From the NCBI RefSeq assembly GCF_003259335.1, contig NZ_QLLL01000007.1, positions 124,001-188,000 on the forward strand: 64,000 nt of DNA, written 5' to 3'. The notes beneath the pieces are model-generated. The model saw nothing but the letters and a program-made list of their open reading frames with translations. It did not search any database and was not told the origin of the DNA. Position 1 is the first letter of the stretch. Each line of letters opens with the position of its first letter. Positions 32,908 to 40,291 of the stretch are shown in pieces. A program made the translations under genes and the position numbers. The DNA is from Chitinophaga skermanii. GTDB lineage: Bacteria > Bacteroidota > Bacteroidia > Chitinophagales > Chitinophagaceae.

Positions 32908-34352
32908 TAGAGCTTCGGTAAAATGATGGTGAAGGTACTACCTGTTCCAACTTCGCTTTCCACGAATATATTGCCCTTGTGGCTTAAAATAATCGTTTGT
33001 GTAGAGGTTAAACCAAGCCCATTTCCTTTTTTCTTCGACGTAAAGAAGGGGTCAAATAGGCGTGCCCGGCCTTCTTCGGATATGCCACAGCCATTATCGA
33101 TGATATGAATGTTGATGTATTTACTCGTTTCATCCATTTCTATACGTAGCAAGCCATTTTGCCCTTCCATTGCCTCAATAGCGTTGATAATAAGATTAAG
33201 AAATGCAATTAAGATCTTGTCTTTATCAGCTTCAACAACGGCGTTATGTGGTAAAAAACTTGTTTCTACTTTAATACCGGCCAATTGTAAACGGTCGGCA
33301 GCTTGTTCAAGTGCATTTTGTAATAGGTTATTGATCGGATGGGCCTGCATATCTAACTCCGGTAAACGGGTTGTTTGCAATAACTCGGTTATCAATTGGT
33401 TTATTCGTTCACAGTTCCGTTCCACGATACCTAGGTATGCATCTGCTTCATCTTCATCAGGTGGCGGATCTTGGCGGAATTGGCTCACAGCTAACAGTAT
33501 ATTTGTTAACGGGTTGCGCACCTCGTGAGCAATAATGCGGGCTATGCGCCCAGTTACAGCAAACTTATCCTGCTGGCGACGTTCTTGGTCTTTACGGTTT
33601 TTATCGGTTACATCTTCTGCTACTAATAAATACACGTGGTTCTTTTCATCCAATAACGACGCATTCAATAACACATCTAGTTTTTGCTGGTGGGAAGTGG
33701 TGAAACTGTACGCTTTTTGGTTTAGGTTGTTATCTCCTTCGCACATATGTTCCACGAACAATTGCCCCTCATTAGGTAAATAGAATAATTGGGGTAAATC
33801 CATCTCGAGTAATTCCTCTTTCGTGTATTGTAAACGTTTCAGCGCACTGGGGTTCACATCAATTATTCGATAATCACAATCCGCTAATATGATAATATCG
33901 TGCGAGCGTTCAAATATGCCGAAATACTTCCTTTGGCTTTCCTCGATCTTCTGCAAATGGTGCCACTCATTAATTGCATAGCGAATAGCACGTTCCAACG
34001 TAAGCCCAGTAAATTCGCCCTTTACCAAGTAATCGGCTGCACCTGCGCTGGCCGCGGCTTGGTCGATAAGGTAATCGCCTTTGCCGGTTAGCATAATCAC
34101 CGGTGCCCGGTAATCAATGCTTTTGAAGTATTCCAATACATCTATACCTGTATGTGCGCCTAGTCGATAGTCGACGAGGTACAGTTCATGTTCTTTTTGT
34201 GCAATAATTGCTAAGGCTTTGTTATACGTGGGCGCCCAGTCAACTATGTATTCTTGCCCGCGGAGATCTTGCAACAGCGTTTGTACTAAGAAATAATCAT
34301 CCTCATCATCATCAATCATCAAGATCTTAACTTGTTTCTTCATGCTAGTCAT
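32904..34352 (-). CDS. Receiver-PAS-histidine kinase
   Basis: 482 residues, cytoplasmic. A receiver domain comes first (DDDEDD, Asp in LYLVDYRLGAHTG, MLTGKGD, LVKGEF). A PAS domain follows (about 140-255, YFGIFERSHDIIILAD), then HisKA with phospho-His in RIIAHEVRNPLTNIL and an ATPase domain with NLIINAIEAM, DNGCGIS and KKGNGLGLTST. This order (receiver in front) suits a kinase controlled by phosphorelay from another kinase. It starts at 34352 or 34343 (MKKQ). It overlaps or abuts the small receiver gene upstream and forms a three-gene operon with it and the CHASE3 kinase. Confidence 0.9.
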   Translation of the reverse strand: MTSMKKQVKILMIDDDEDDYFLVQTLLQDLRGQEYIVDWAPTYNKALAIIAQKEHELYLVDYRLGAHTGIDVLEYFKSIDYRAPVIMLTGKGDYLIDQAAASAGAADYLVKGEFTGLTLERAIRYAINEWHHLQKIEESQRKYFGIFERSHDIIILADCDYRIIDVNPSALKRLQYTKEELLEMDLPQLFYLPNEGQLFVEHMCEGDNNLNQKAYSFTTSHQQKLDVLLNASLLDEKNHVYLLVAEDVTDKNRKDQERRQQDKFAVTGRIARIIAHEVRNPLTNILLAVSQFRQDPPPDEDEADAYLGIVERNCERINQLITELLQTTRLPELDMQAHPINNLLQNALEQAADRLQLAGIKVETSFLPHNAVVEADKDKILIAFLNLIINAIEAMEGQNGLLRIEMDETSKYINIHIIDNGCGISEEGRARLFDPFFTSKKKGNGLGLTSTQTIILSHKGNIFVESEVGTGSTFTIILPKLY

Positions 34353-34806
34353 TTAAAGGCGGCATTTCTACCAGGTTAAACCAATATTGGGAAATGATAC
34401 TACAAAATTCGAGCAAAGCTGAAAAAGTAACGGGTTTAATGATGAAACTGTTGGCGCCAATTTCATAGCAGCGTTCTACATCACGTTCTTCTTTTGATGT
34501 GGTAACCACAATAATCGGCAATCCTTTCAGGTGCTTATCGGCCCTAATTTCTTCCAACGCTTCTCTTCCATCTTTCTTTGGCATGTTAAGATCCAATAGA
34601 ATCAACTTGGGGTGTGGAAAGGCTATTTCGTCGCGGTATTTCCCCTTTCGCCGTAAGTATAGCATTAGCTCTTCGCCGTTTTCGACGAATATTAGCTGTT
34701 GTGGAAGGTTGCTTTCGGTGAAGGCTGCTAGTAGCATGTCACGGTCATCTGCATCATCATCAGCTACTAAAATATATCGCTTTTCGTCTGTTAGTTGCTT
34801 ATTCAT
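34345..34806 (-). CDS. Single-domain response regulator (Rcp1-like)
   Basis: 153 residues: a receiver domain with DDDADD, Asp in LILLDLNMPKKDG, VVTTSKEERD and IIKPVTF, with the longer insert (LMLYLRRKGKYRD) typical of regulators paired with phytochrome-type kinases (Rcp1 group). There is no output domain. It overlaps the CHASE3 kinase gene by 8 bases and lies between two kinases, so it is likely the relay between them. Confidence 0.9.
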   Translation of the reverse strand: MNKQLTDEKRYILVADDDADDRDMLLAAFTESNLPQQLIFVENGEELMLYLRRKGKYRDEIAFPHPKLILLDLNMPKKDGREALEEIRADKHLKGLPIIVVTTSKEERDVERCYEIGANSFIIKPVTFSALLEFCSIISQYWFNLVEMPPLND

Positions 34807-36223
34807 CTTTTGTTTGTTTGAACGGTAACATCACCACAAAAACGGCTCCCTTGCCTTGGTAACCGTATGCTGAAATATAGCCATGGTGCGCGGATATAAT
34901 TTTCTTACAAATGGCGAGGCCAATGCCTGTACCTTGGTACTCGCTTACGCCATGCAAGCGCTGGAAAATAAGGAAAATGCGTTCAGCGTATGCTTGTTCG
35001 AACCCAATGCCATTATCTTCTACAGTAATACGGCAAAACAGTTCATCCTTCAATTCTTCTTTTACAATCCCAGTTTGCTGACCCGTTAGTGTTTCTGCCG
35101 AAATTCTTACCTGTAAGGGCCTATTGGGATCGGCAAATTTGATGGCATTCGATATCAAGTTCTGGAAAAGCTGCTGTAATGCCGATTTACTCCCCTCGAT
35201 TGTGGGCATCTCGGTGTATGTAATGTCAATCCCCTTCTCTTCTACCGATACTTCAAAATCTGACAATACTTCTTGTAATAAGGCCCCTAAATCGACTTGT
35301 TCCATGCTATCGGGCGTCATACGGCCAGAACGGGAAAATACGAGCAAATCCTGGATTAAAATGCGCATACGGGCCACGGCTGCTACCATACGGTTAACGA
35401 GTTGCTGGGCATCCTCAGGTAGGTTATCGCCATACTTCATGATTAATCGATCGCTGAAGGTGGAGATTTTACGTAAAGGTTCTTGCAAATCGTGTGATGC
35501 CACGTAGGCGAATTGTTCTAAATCCTGGTTGTATTTATGTAGCAGGTTGATGTTTTCTTGCAACTCTCGTTGGTAATTCCGCATACGTGCTTCGATATAA
35601 AGTTGCAGTCGGAACTCTTTGGTGAGTACAATATAAGAGTATACGCCTATGAAGATGGCGAGAATGGAAACAATAAAAATAAACGGTACCCACAGCGAAC
35701 TGAAAAAATGAAAAAGCCGCGATTTCTCAGCTGTTATCTTTTCCTCGATATGTACCATGTCATTCACTTTGCGGTCGATAAGCGTCATGTATGTTTCCCC
35801 GGCGTTCACGGATATTTTCGCACTTTGTCCGGGTGCTTTCAGATGATCGGCTTTGAATTGGCGGTATTTAATATCGAGTAATACTTTAAGGGTATCGAGG
35901 TTTTTCTGTTGCGAGGGGTTATCGCGGGTAATGGTGCGTAGTTGTTTGTATTCGTTATTGATTTTCTTGATACGCTCGTCCATCGAAGGTTGTAAGAAGG
36001 TGCTGTCTTTCGTGAGATCGAACCCCCGGATAGCAGCTTCTGCATCCTTTAACTGTTTGGTAATAACCTCTAGCTTGCGGGATACTTGAATGGTGTGATT
36101 CAAATGCAAAGCATTGGCTACGAGGTTCTGCTCTATGAGATAAGAACAAATCGTAGCTGCAACCAATATTGTGAATGCAACAAAAAAGCCGATACGTATT
36201 TTTCGATGTACTGAAATATGCAT
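34799..36223 (-). CDS. CHASE3-domain sensor histidine kinase
   Basis: 474 residues. Two membrane helices (about 10-30 and 178-198) enclose a periplasmic CHASE3 domain with the pattern KQLKDAEAAIRGFDLTKDSTFLQP. The kinase core has YVASHDLQEPLRKISTF with the phospho-His, as in phytochrome-type kinases, then LFQNLISNAIKF, DNGIGF and GTGIGLAICKK. It is first in the operon CHASE3 kinase, small receiver, receiver-PAS kinase. No DNA-binding output is encoded with it. CHASE3 ligands are not known. Confidence 0.9.
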   Translation of the reverse strand: MHISVHRKIRIGFFVAFTILVAATICSYLIEQNLVANALHLNHTIQVSRKLEVITKQLKDAEAAIRGFDLTKDSTFLQPSMDERIKKINNEYKQLRTITRDNPSQQKNLDTLKVLLDIKYRQFKADHLKAPGQSAKISVNAGETYMTLIDRKVNDMVHIEEKITAEKSRLFHFFSSLWVPFIFIVSILAIFIGVYSYIVLTKEFRLQLYIEARMRNYQRELQENINLLHKYNQDLEQFAYVASHDLQEPLRKISTFSDRLIMKYGDNLPEDAQQLVNRMVAAVARMRILIQDLLVFSRSGRMTPDSMEQVDLGALLQEVLSDFEVSVEEKGIDITYTEMPTIEGSKSALQQLFQNLISNAIKFADPNRPLQVRISAETLTGQQTGIVKEELKDELFCRITVEDNGIGFEQAYAERIFLIFQRLHGVSEYQGTGIGLAICKKIISAHHGYISAYGYQGKGAVFVVMLPFKQTKDE

Positions 36224-36564
36224 GCTACAAATAGTTAGTATTGGCGGGTAATTAATTCTACACAGTGGTTGTTTAATGCTACAAGAAAATCATAGTTTTT
36301 TTGGTTACTGATCATGGTTAAAATTTTATACATGAATGATAGAAATGTTGCATGGTACGTGGTTTTGGGCTACTTGGGTAACGTTGCTTCACGTGGTTGG
36401 AACAACGTTTGTTTTACACAATTCAAATAATTACTTGCAAAAATTGGTAGTAATACCCGCGCCGGTAACTTTCTTTCATCTTCTGAACGGACTATTCACT
36501 TTTTATCAAACTTACCGGCGCTTTTGTAGTGAACAATTTCTAATAAGCAAAAAACTTCATCATT
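36224..36564. other. Gene-free region between the kinase operon and the stress island
   Basis: 341 bases. An open frame at 36336-36686 exists, but it overlaps the Pro/Gln-rich gene in another frame and has no recognisable pattern. TTTTTATCAAAC at 36500-36511 partly matches the stress box (TATATCAAAC) and lies 53 bases before the ATG at 36565. A TGGTACG at 36353, followed by TTTTGG, is only superficially like a sigma-54 site. Confidence 0.35.
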
Positions 36565-36933
36565 ATGAATCACTATATCCAGCAAAACCAGCAACAACCT
36601 GGAAAGGAACAACCGGCTACGGCACCGCCGACACAGCCAACTCCGCCGCCACACCAAGCGCCAGGCACAACTCCGGGTACAAATAACCCGCAAAACCCAA
36701 ACCCACAGGAGGTTCCAACAAGGGAAACCCCTCGCGAACCTGCTAGTCCACAAGCGGAACCTAATTCGTCGCCGAATCAGAGCCACCAAAATGATGCCGA
36801 CAACGAAGAAAACACCGATGTGGAAGAAAAAGCTTTCGATCCTAAACAGACCGACGACCGGGTTTTATATGATAATGAGCCTAGTGTAGTAGATCAGCGC
36901 GATCGATTTCCTTTCCCCAATAAGCAACATTAA
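36565..36933 (+). CDS. Pro/Gln/Asn-rich disordered hydrophilic protein
   Basis: 122 residues with no hydrophobic core. About the first 80 residues are Pro, Gln, Thr and Asn (QQNQQQPGKEQPATAPPTQP, NNPQNPNPQEVP). The tail is acidic and ends with DQRDRFPFPNKQH. The composition suggests an intrinsically disordered protein of the kind made in desiccation or stationary phase. It lies 28 bases ahead of the DUF892 gene and is probably co-transcribed. No family is recognised. The steady reading frame and adjacent stress genes support a real gene. Confidence 0.55.
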   Translation: MNHYIQQNQQQPGKEQPATAPPTQPTPPPHQAPGTTPGTNNPQNPNPQEVPTRETPREPASPQAEPNSSPNQSHQNDADNEENTDVEEKAFDPKQTDDRVLYDNEPSVVDQRDRFPFPNKQH

Positions 36934-36961
36934 CAATTAAAATATTAAAATATTTTCAATC

Positions 36962-37525
36962 ATGGCAACTAAAGCAACCGCGAGAAGCAATGCTAGAACA
37001 GCAAAAACGTCTAAAGCAAAAGAAGACATGCCTAATTCTAAGTTCCATGCGTTGTTCGTGGAAGAACTGAAAGATATTTATTGGGCAGAGAAAGCTTTAA
37101 CAAAAGCATTACCAAAACTTATGAAGGCCGCTACGTCGGATCAATTGAAATTTGCTATTAATGATCACCTTGATCAAACAAGAGAGCACGTAAACCGGCT
37201 GGAACAAATATTTCAAATGCTCGATAGAAAAGCCGTTGCTAAAAAATGTGAAGCAATGGAAGGATTGATTGCTGAAGGCAACGAGGTAATTGAAGATACC
37301 GAAACCGATTCTATGGTGCGCGACTGTGCTTTAATTATAGCATGCCAAAAAGTTGAACACTACGAAATCGCTTCCTATGGTAGTTTAAGAACCTTAGCCA
37401 ATATTATGGGCCATTCCGAGATAGCGCATATATTAGAAAGTACGTTACAGGAAGAAAAAGACACTGATAGCTTACTTACTAATTTAGCAGTAACAACTGT
37501 CAACGAAGAAGCCGTATCCGAATAG
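36962..37525 (+). CDS. DUF892/YciF-type ferritin-like stress protein
   Basis: 187 residues. A basic tail (MATKATARSNARTAKTSKAK) is followed by the DUF892 helical bundle: FVEELKDIYWAEKALTKALPKL, DHLDQTREHVNRLEQIF, QKVEHYEIASYGSLRTLA, LESTLQEEKDTDSLL. Repeated Glu and His at helix positions (E in EELKDIYWAE, EHV, QKVEHYE, EEK) form the di-metal site of the YciE/YciF family. These proteins are induced by osmotic and other stress. A terminator follows at 37561. Confidence 0.9.
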   Translation: MATKATARSNARTAKTSKAKEDMPNSKFHALFVEELKDIYWAEKALTKALPKLMKAATSDQLKFAINDHLDQTREHVNRLEQIFQMLDRKAVAKKCEAMEGLIAEGNEVIEDTETDSMVRDCALIIACQKVEHYEIASYGSLRTLANIMGHSEIAHILESTLQEEKDTDSLLTNLAVTTVNEEAVSE

Positions 37526-37560
37526 CATACATATCCATTTAACATCGAGTGATGAAGCAA

Positions 37561-37591
37561 TAAAGTCTTTCTATGCGTTAGAAAGACTTTA
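37561..37591 (+). terminator. Intrinsic terminator
   Basis: TAAAGTCTTTCTA and TAGAAAGACTTTA form a perfect 13-bp stem around TGCGT, followed by TTG. It separates the DUF892 gene from the SDR gene and ends at the first base of stress box copy 2, so the SDR gene needs its own promoter. Confidence 0.75.
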
Positions 37592-37603
37592 TTGTTATAT
37601 CAA
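37591..37603 (+). promoter_or_regulatory. Stress box copy 2 (ATTGTTATATCAA)
   Basis: Exact 13-mer between a terminator and the SDR gene, 19 bases before its ATG. It is followed by TTAAAATTCTTTGCCATG, which resembles the AAAATCTTGCC after copy 3. No TAnnTTTG box is present, so this element is the best promoter candidate. Confidence 0.6.
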
Positions 37604-37622
37604 ACAATTAAAATTCTTTGCC

Positions 37623-38489
37623 ATGCAAAAAAGTCAACCCAAGAAAGCCATTCGCCCCAAACAAAAACAACTGCAACAGCCTGGTTTAGAAGCCCCGATG
37701 AAACCACAACCCCTATCCGATCCCATTGCAAACGGATCGGGTAAACTGCAAGATCGGGTAGCTATTATCACTGGCGGTGATAGCGGAATTGGTAAGGCGG
37801 TGGCCTTAGCATTTACAGCAGAAGGTGCTAAAGTAACCATCGCATATCTCAATGAAAAAGAAGACGCCGAGCACACGAAGGAGCTGATTGAAGCTTTGGG
37901 TGGTACTTGCCTACTAATAGCTGGAGATATTACCAAAGAAACCCATTGCAAAAAGATCATCGACAAAACTATTCAACAATTCGGCCGCTTGGATATCCTG
38001 GTAAACAATGCAGCGGTACAATACCCGCAAAAAAACCTAGAAGATATCAGTACGGATCAACTCATAAAAACCTTCTCCACCAATATCTTCGCCCAATTCT
38101 ATCTCTGCAAAGCTGCTATTCCTCACCTTAAAAAAGGCGCCTCCATCATTAATACTACCTCTGTAACCGCCTACCGCGGCAGCGGCCATCTAATCGATTA
38201 TTCCGCTACCAAAGGCGCTATCGTATCCTTCACAAGAAGCCTATCATCTGCACTAGCCGATAAAGGTATCCGAGTAAACGCTGTAGCTCCGGGCCCCATC
38301 TGGACCCCACTAATACCCGCTACCTTCACCCCCAAAGAAGTAGAAACCTTCGGCTCCGACGTCCCCTTGAAACGCGCCGGGCAGCCTGCAGAAGTAGCCA
38401 CCAGCTACGTATTCCTAGCCAGCGACGACGCCACCTACTTCACAGGCCAAATTCTCCACCCAAATGGCGGCGAAATCGTGAATGGCTAG
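37623..38489 (+). CDS. SDR-family oxidoreductase (YghA/general stress protein 39 type)
   Basis: 288 residues. After a Lys/Gln/Pro-rich extension of about 45 residues the Rossmann fold has ITGGDSGIGKAVA (about 50-62, TGxxxGIG), NNAAVQYP (NNAG equivalent), a catalytic Ser in INTTSVTAYRG and YSATKGA with Tyr-x3-Lys. Proteins with this long N-terminal tail (YghA, YdaD/GSP39) are general-stress dehydrogenases of unknown substrate, NAD(P)-dependent. The stress box just upstream supports a stress role. Confidence 0.9.
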   Translation: MQKSQPKKAIRPKQKQLQQPGLEAPMKPQPLSDPIANGSGKLQDRVAIITGGDSGIGKAVALAFTAEGAKVTIAYLNEKEDAEHTKELIEALGGTCLLIAGDITKETHCKKIIDKTIQQFGRLDILVNNAAVQYPQKNLEDISTDQLIKTFSTNIFAQFYLCKAAIPHLKKGASIINTTSVTAYRGSGHLIDYSATKGAIVSFTRSLSSALADKGIRVNAVAPGPIWTPLIPATFTPKEVETFGSDVPLKRAGQPAEVATSYVFLASDDATYFTGQILHPNGGEIVNG

Positions 38490-38551
38490 GCAAAGAAAGT
38501 AATACAATAGGATCTATACTTAAAAATAGCCGTGCCAACGATTGTAATGAA

Positions 38552-38586
38552 AAACGGCCTCTACAAGTAGAAGCCGTTTCTGTTTT
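38552..38586. terminator. Intrinsic terminator between convergent genes
   Basis: AAACGGC-C-TCTAC pairs with GTAGA-A-GCCGTTT around AA (one mismatch), then TCTGTTTT. It ends the SDR gene and possibly the convergent gene at 38636. Confidence 0.7.
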
Positions 38587-38635
38587 AGTGGTTCTCACCA
38601 ATAAAACTTATACGTATTGGATGTGCAAACGGTGA

Positions 38636-39010
38636 TTACAATCCACCGAATATAAACTGCTCTTCGCGGTCTTCCACAGGGATCTTTTGAATGAATTCAT
38701 CAAAGCCCGTTTCATCGTGCGATGTATAAGCACCATATGCATCAATAACGTATCCTTTGTTCCCTTTTTTATCTTCCATAATGTAAAGCACAGAAGAATC
38801 AGAAGGATCAGAGTCGCCTTCAAAGCGATAAGTTTTAATAATAGTTAGATCACTAGGATCATAAATTGAATTATCATTACTGGATTGTAATCGGCCATGG
38901 TCGCTAAATTTTAGCTCATTGTCATAGCCTTTACTTCTGAGTTTATTTAAGATTTGTGACAACGTATTCATGGCTTGTGTGCTGTTTTCTGGGTTAAGAG
39001 GCTTTTCCAT
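38636..39010 (-). CDS. Conserved-looking small protein, function unknown
   Basis: 124 residues from the ATG at 39010. A further ATG at 38971 gives 111 residues (MNTLSQILNKLRSKGYDNE), and the longer frame from 39082 is not favoured. The body reads LKFSDHGRLQ, DPSDLTIIKTYRFEGDSDPSDSSVLYIMEDKKGNKGYVIDAYGAY. I recall similar Bacteroidota proteins labelled phosphoribosylpyrophosphate synthetase, but at this size and without a PRPP motif that label is not credible. It is a soluble alpha-beta protein in a stress-gene neighbourhood. Confidence 0.7.
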   Translation of the reverse strand: MEKPLNPENSTQAMNTLSQILNKLRSKGYDNELKFSDHGRLQSSNDNSIYDPSDLTIIKTYRFEGDSDPSDSSVLYIMEDKKGNKGYVIDAYGAYTSHDETGFDEFIQKIPVEDREEQFIFGGL

Positions 39011-39139
39011 ACAGTTGAAATTTTGATGTAATGGAAGTAATCCAAATCGCGTGCCACCCACATCAAAAAAAGTATGGTACAATATGTGATACTTGTTAAA
39101 GGTGTTGTAAATAATTCATCCTCAAAAAATTGATTTGTT

Positions 39140-39352
39140 ATGGCATGGACGGCAACAAATTTTCCCAAAGAAATGAACGGTTTGACGCCCGACCAACGTG
39201 AGAAAGCTATCGATATTGCAAACCAATTCCTAGCACGTGAAGGCAATGAACCACAAGCCATCGAACACGCCCTTAAAATGGTGGAACGATGGACTCAACA
39301 TAGAGAACACGATATTCACGATATTAAAGGGAAAAGAGTGAGTCATGGTTAA
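39140..39352 (+). CDS. Small hydrophilic stress-type protein
   Basis: 70 residues: MAWTATNFPKEMNGLTPDQREKAIDIANQFL, then REGNEPQAIEHALKMVERW and a His-rich end. The opening (W-x-x-x-N-x-P-x-x-M-x-x-L) followed by REKAIDIAN and a Gly/Glu-x-x-Ala-I repeat is a layout seen in small proteins near stress genes in this phylum (YdaT-like, from memory). Function is unknown. It is divergent from the gene at 39010 and 135 bases ahead of Ku, from which the stress box separates it. Confidence 0.65.
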   Translation: MAWTATNFPKEMNGLTPDQREKAIDIANQFLAREGNEPQAIEHALKMVERWTQHREHDIHDIKGKRVSHG

Positions 39353-39460
39353 CACAACCGTTTCTCTTTTTCCCCAAATCGCTTACGCATATTAGATAGA
39401 AAATGCTACGCCGTTCTAGTCTTAGGGCGGCATTTTTTTCTCAACTCTACTACAACTATC

Positions 39461-39473
39461 ATTGTTATATCAA
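39461..39473 (+). promoter_or_regulatory. Stress box copy 3 (ATTGTTATATCAA)
   Basis: Exact 13-mer 14 bases before the ATG of ku. The left flank CTACAACTATC parallels copy 1 (CTACAGTAATA). The right flank TAAAATCTTGCCATATG parallels copies 1 and 2. It is the probable promoter or operator of the ku-ligD operon. Confidence 0.65.
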
Positions 39474-39487
39474 TAAAATCTTGCCAT

Positions 39488-40291
39488 ATGAGAACTATAT
39501 GGACAGGCACTATCGGCTTCGGCCTTATTAACATTCCAGTGAAATTATACAGTGCCATAGAAGAAAGCTCACTGGACCTAGATATGCTAGACGCCAAAGA
39601 TCACGAGCACATCCGCTTTAAACGGGTGAATGAAAAAACAGGCAAAGAAGTAGCCTGGGAAAACATTGTAAAGGCTTATGATTATAACGGCGAGTATGTA
39701 GTACTAGAGGATGAAGACTTCGAAGCTGCCAGCCCGGAAAAAACCAAGCTTATACAAATAGAGAATTTCGTAGAAATAGCCGATATCGACACCATTTACT
39801 TCGAGTCGCCCTACTATCTTGCCCCCGCCAAAGGCGGTGATAAGGCTTACGTATTACTACAAAAAACATTGGAAAAAACAGCGAAGGCCGGGCTAGGTCG
39901 CTTTGTATTCCGAACCAAGGAACACATGGCCCTTATTATGCCCCGCGATAAATACCTCGTACTCCAACGCTTGCGCTTTGCCCAAGAAATACGCAATACA
40001 AGCGAAATAGATGTACCCGCAGGCGTGCGAATTACCAAGCAAGAACTAGATATGGCCGCACAACTGGTGAAACAATATACCTCGGGCTTCGACATCAGCA
40101 AATACAAGGATGAATACACGGCAGAACTAATGAAAACCATTAAGGCAAAAGCCTCCGGTAAAAAACGTAGTGTAAAACCCATGCGGGTGGTACATACAGC
40201 CGGTACCGACTTGTTCGAACAATTGAAAGCCAGTATTGCCGGTGGTAATGGTAAGAAACCCACTACTCCTCGTAAAAAACGTGCATCATGA
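39488..40291 (+). CDS. ku: Non-homologous end-joining protein Ku
   Basis: 267 residues, the normal size for bacterial Ku. It begins MRTIWTGTIGFGLINIPVKLYSA, the family signature, with HIRFKRVNEKTGKEVAW and YYLAPAKGGDKAYVLLQKTLE further on. It ends in a Lys/Arg-rich tail (KKPTTPRKKRAS) that extends DNA contact. Ku homodimers thread onto double-strand ends and recruit LigD. The gene overlaps ligD by 4 bases (ATGA), so the two are made together. Control by the stress box fits end-joining in non-growing cells. Confidence 0.96.
   Translation: MRTIWTGTIGFGLINIPVKLYSAIEESSLDLDMLDAKDHEHIRFKRVNEKTGKEVAWENIVKAYDYNGEYVVLEDEDFEAASPEKTKLIQIENFVEIADIDTIYFESPYYLAPAKGGDKAYVLLQKTLEKTAKAGLGRFVFRTKEHMALIMPRDKYLVLQRLRFAQEIRNTSEIDVPAGVRITKQELDMAAQLVKQYTSGFDISKYKDEYTAELMKTIKAKASGKKRSVKPMRVVHTAGTDLFEQLKASIAGGNGKKPTTPRKKRAS

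Noticed and set aside
36353..36369. Possible sigma-54 promoter (TGGTACG...TTTTGG)
   Set aside because: Spacing from GG to the second doublet is off by one and the GC is missing; there is no gene start within about 190 bases.
36336..36686. 116-residue frame overlapping the Pro/Gln-rich gene
   Set aside because: It overlaps 36565-36933 in another frame, its last third is a shifted reading of the Pro/Gln repeats, and it is full of Trp, Phe and His without a family pattern.
38636..39010. Phosphoribosylpyrophosphate synthetase (label I recall for similar proteins)
   Set aside because: At 124 residues, with no PRPP-binding motif or synthetase fold, the label cannot be right; it is kept as unknown.
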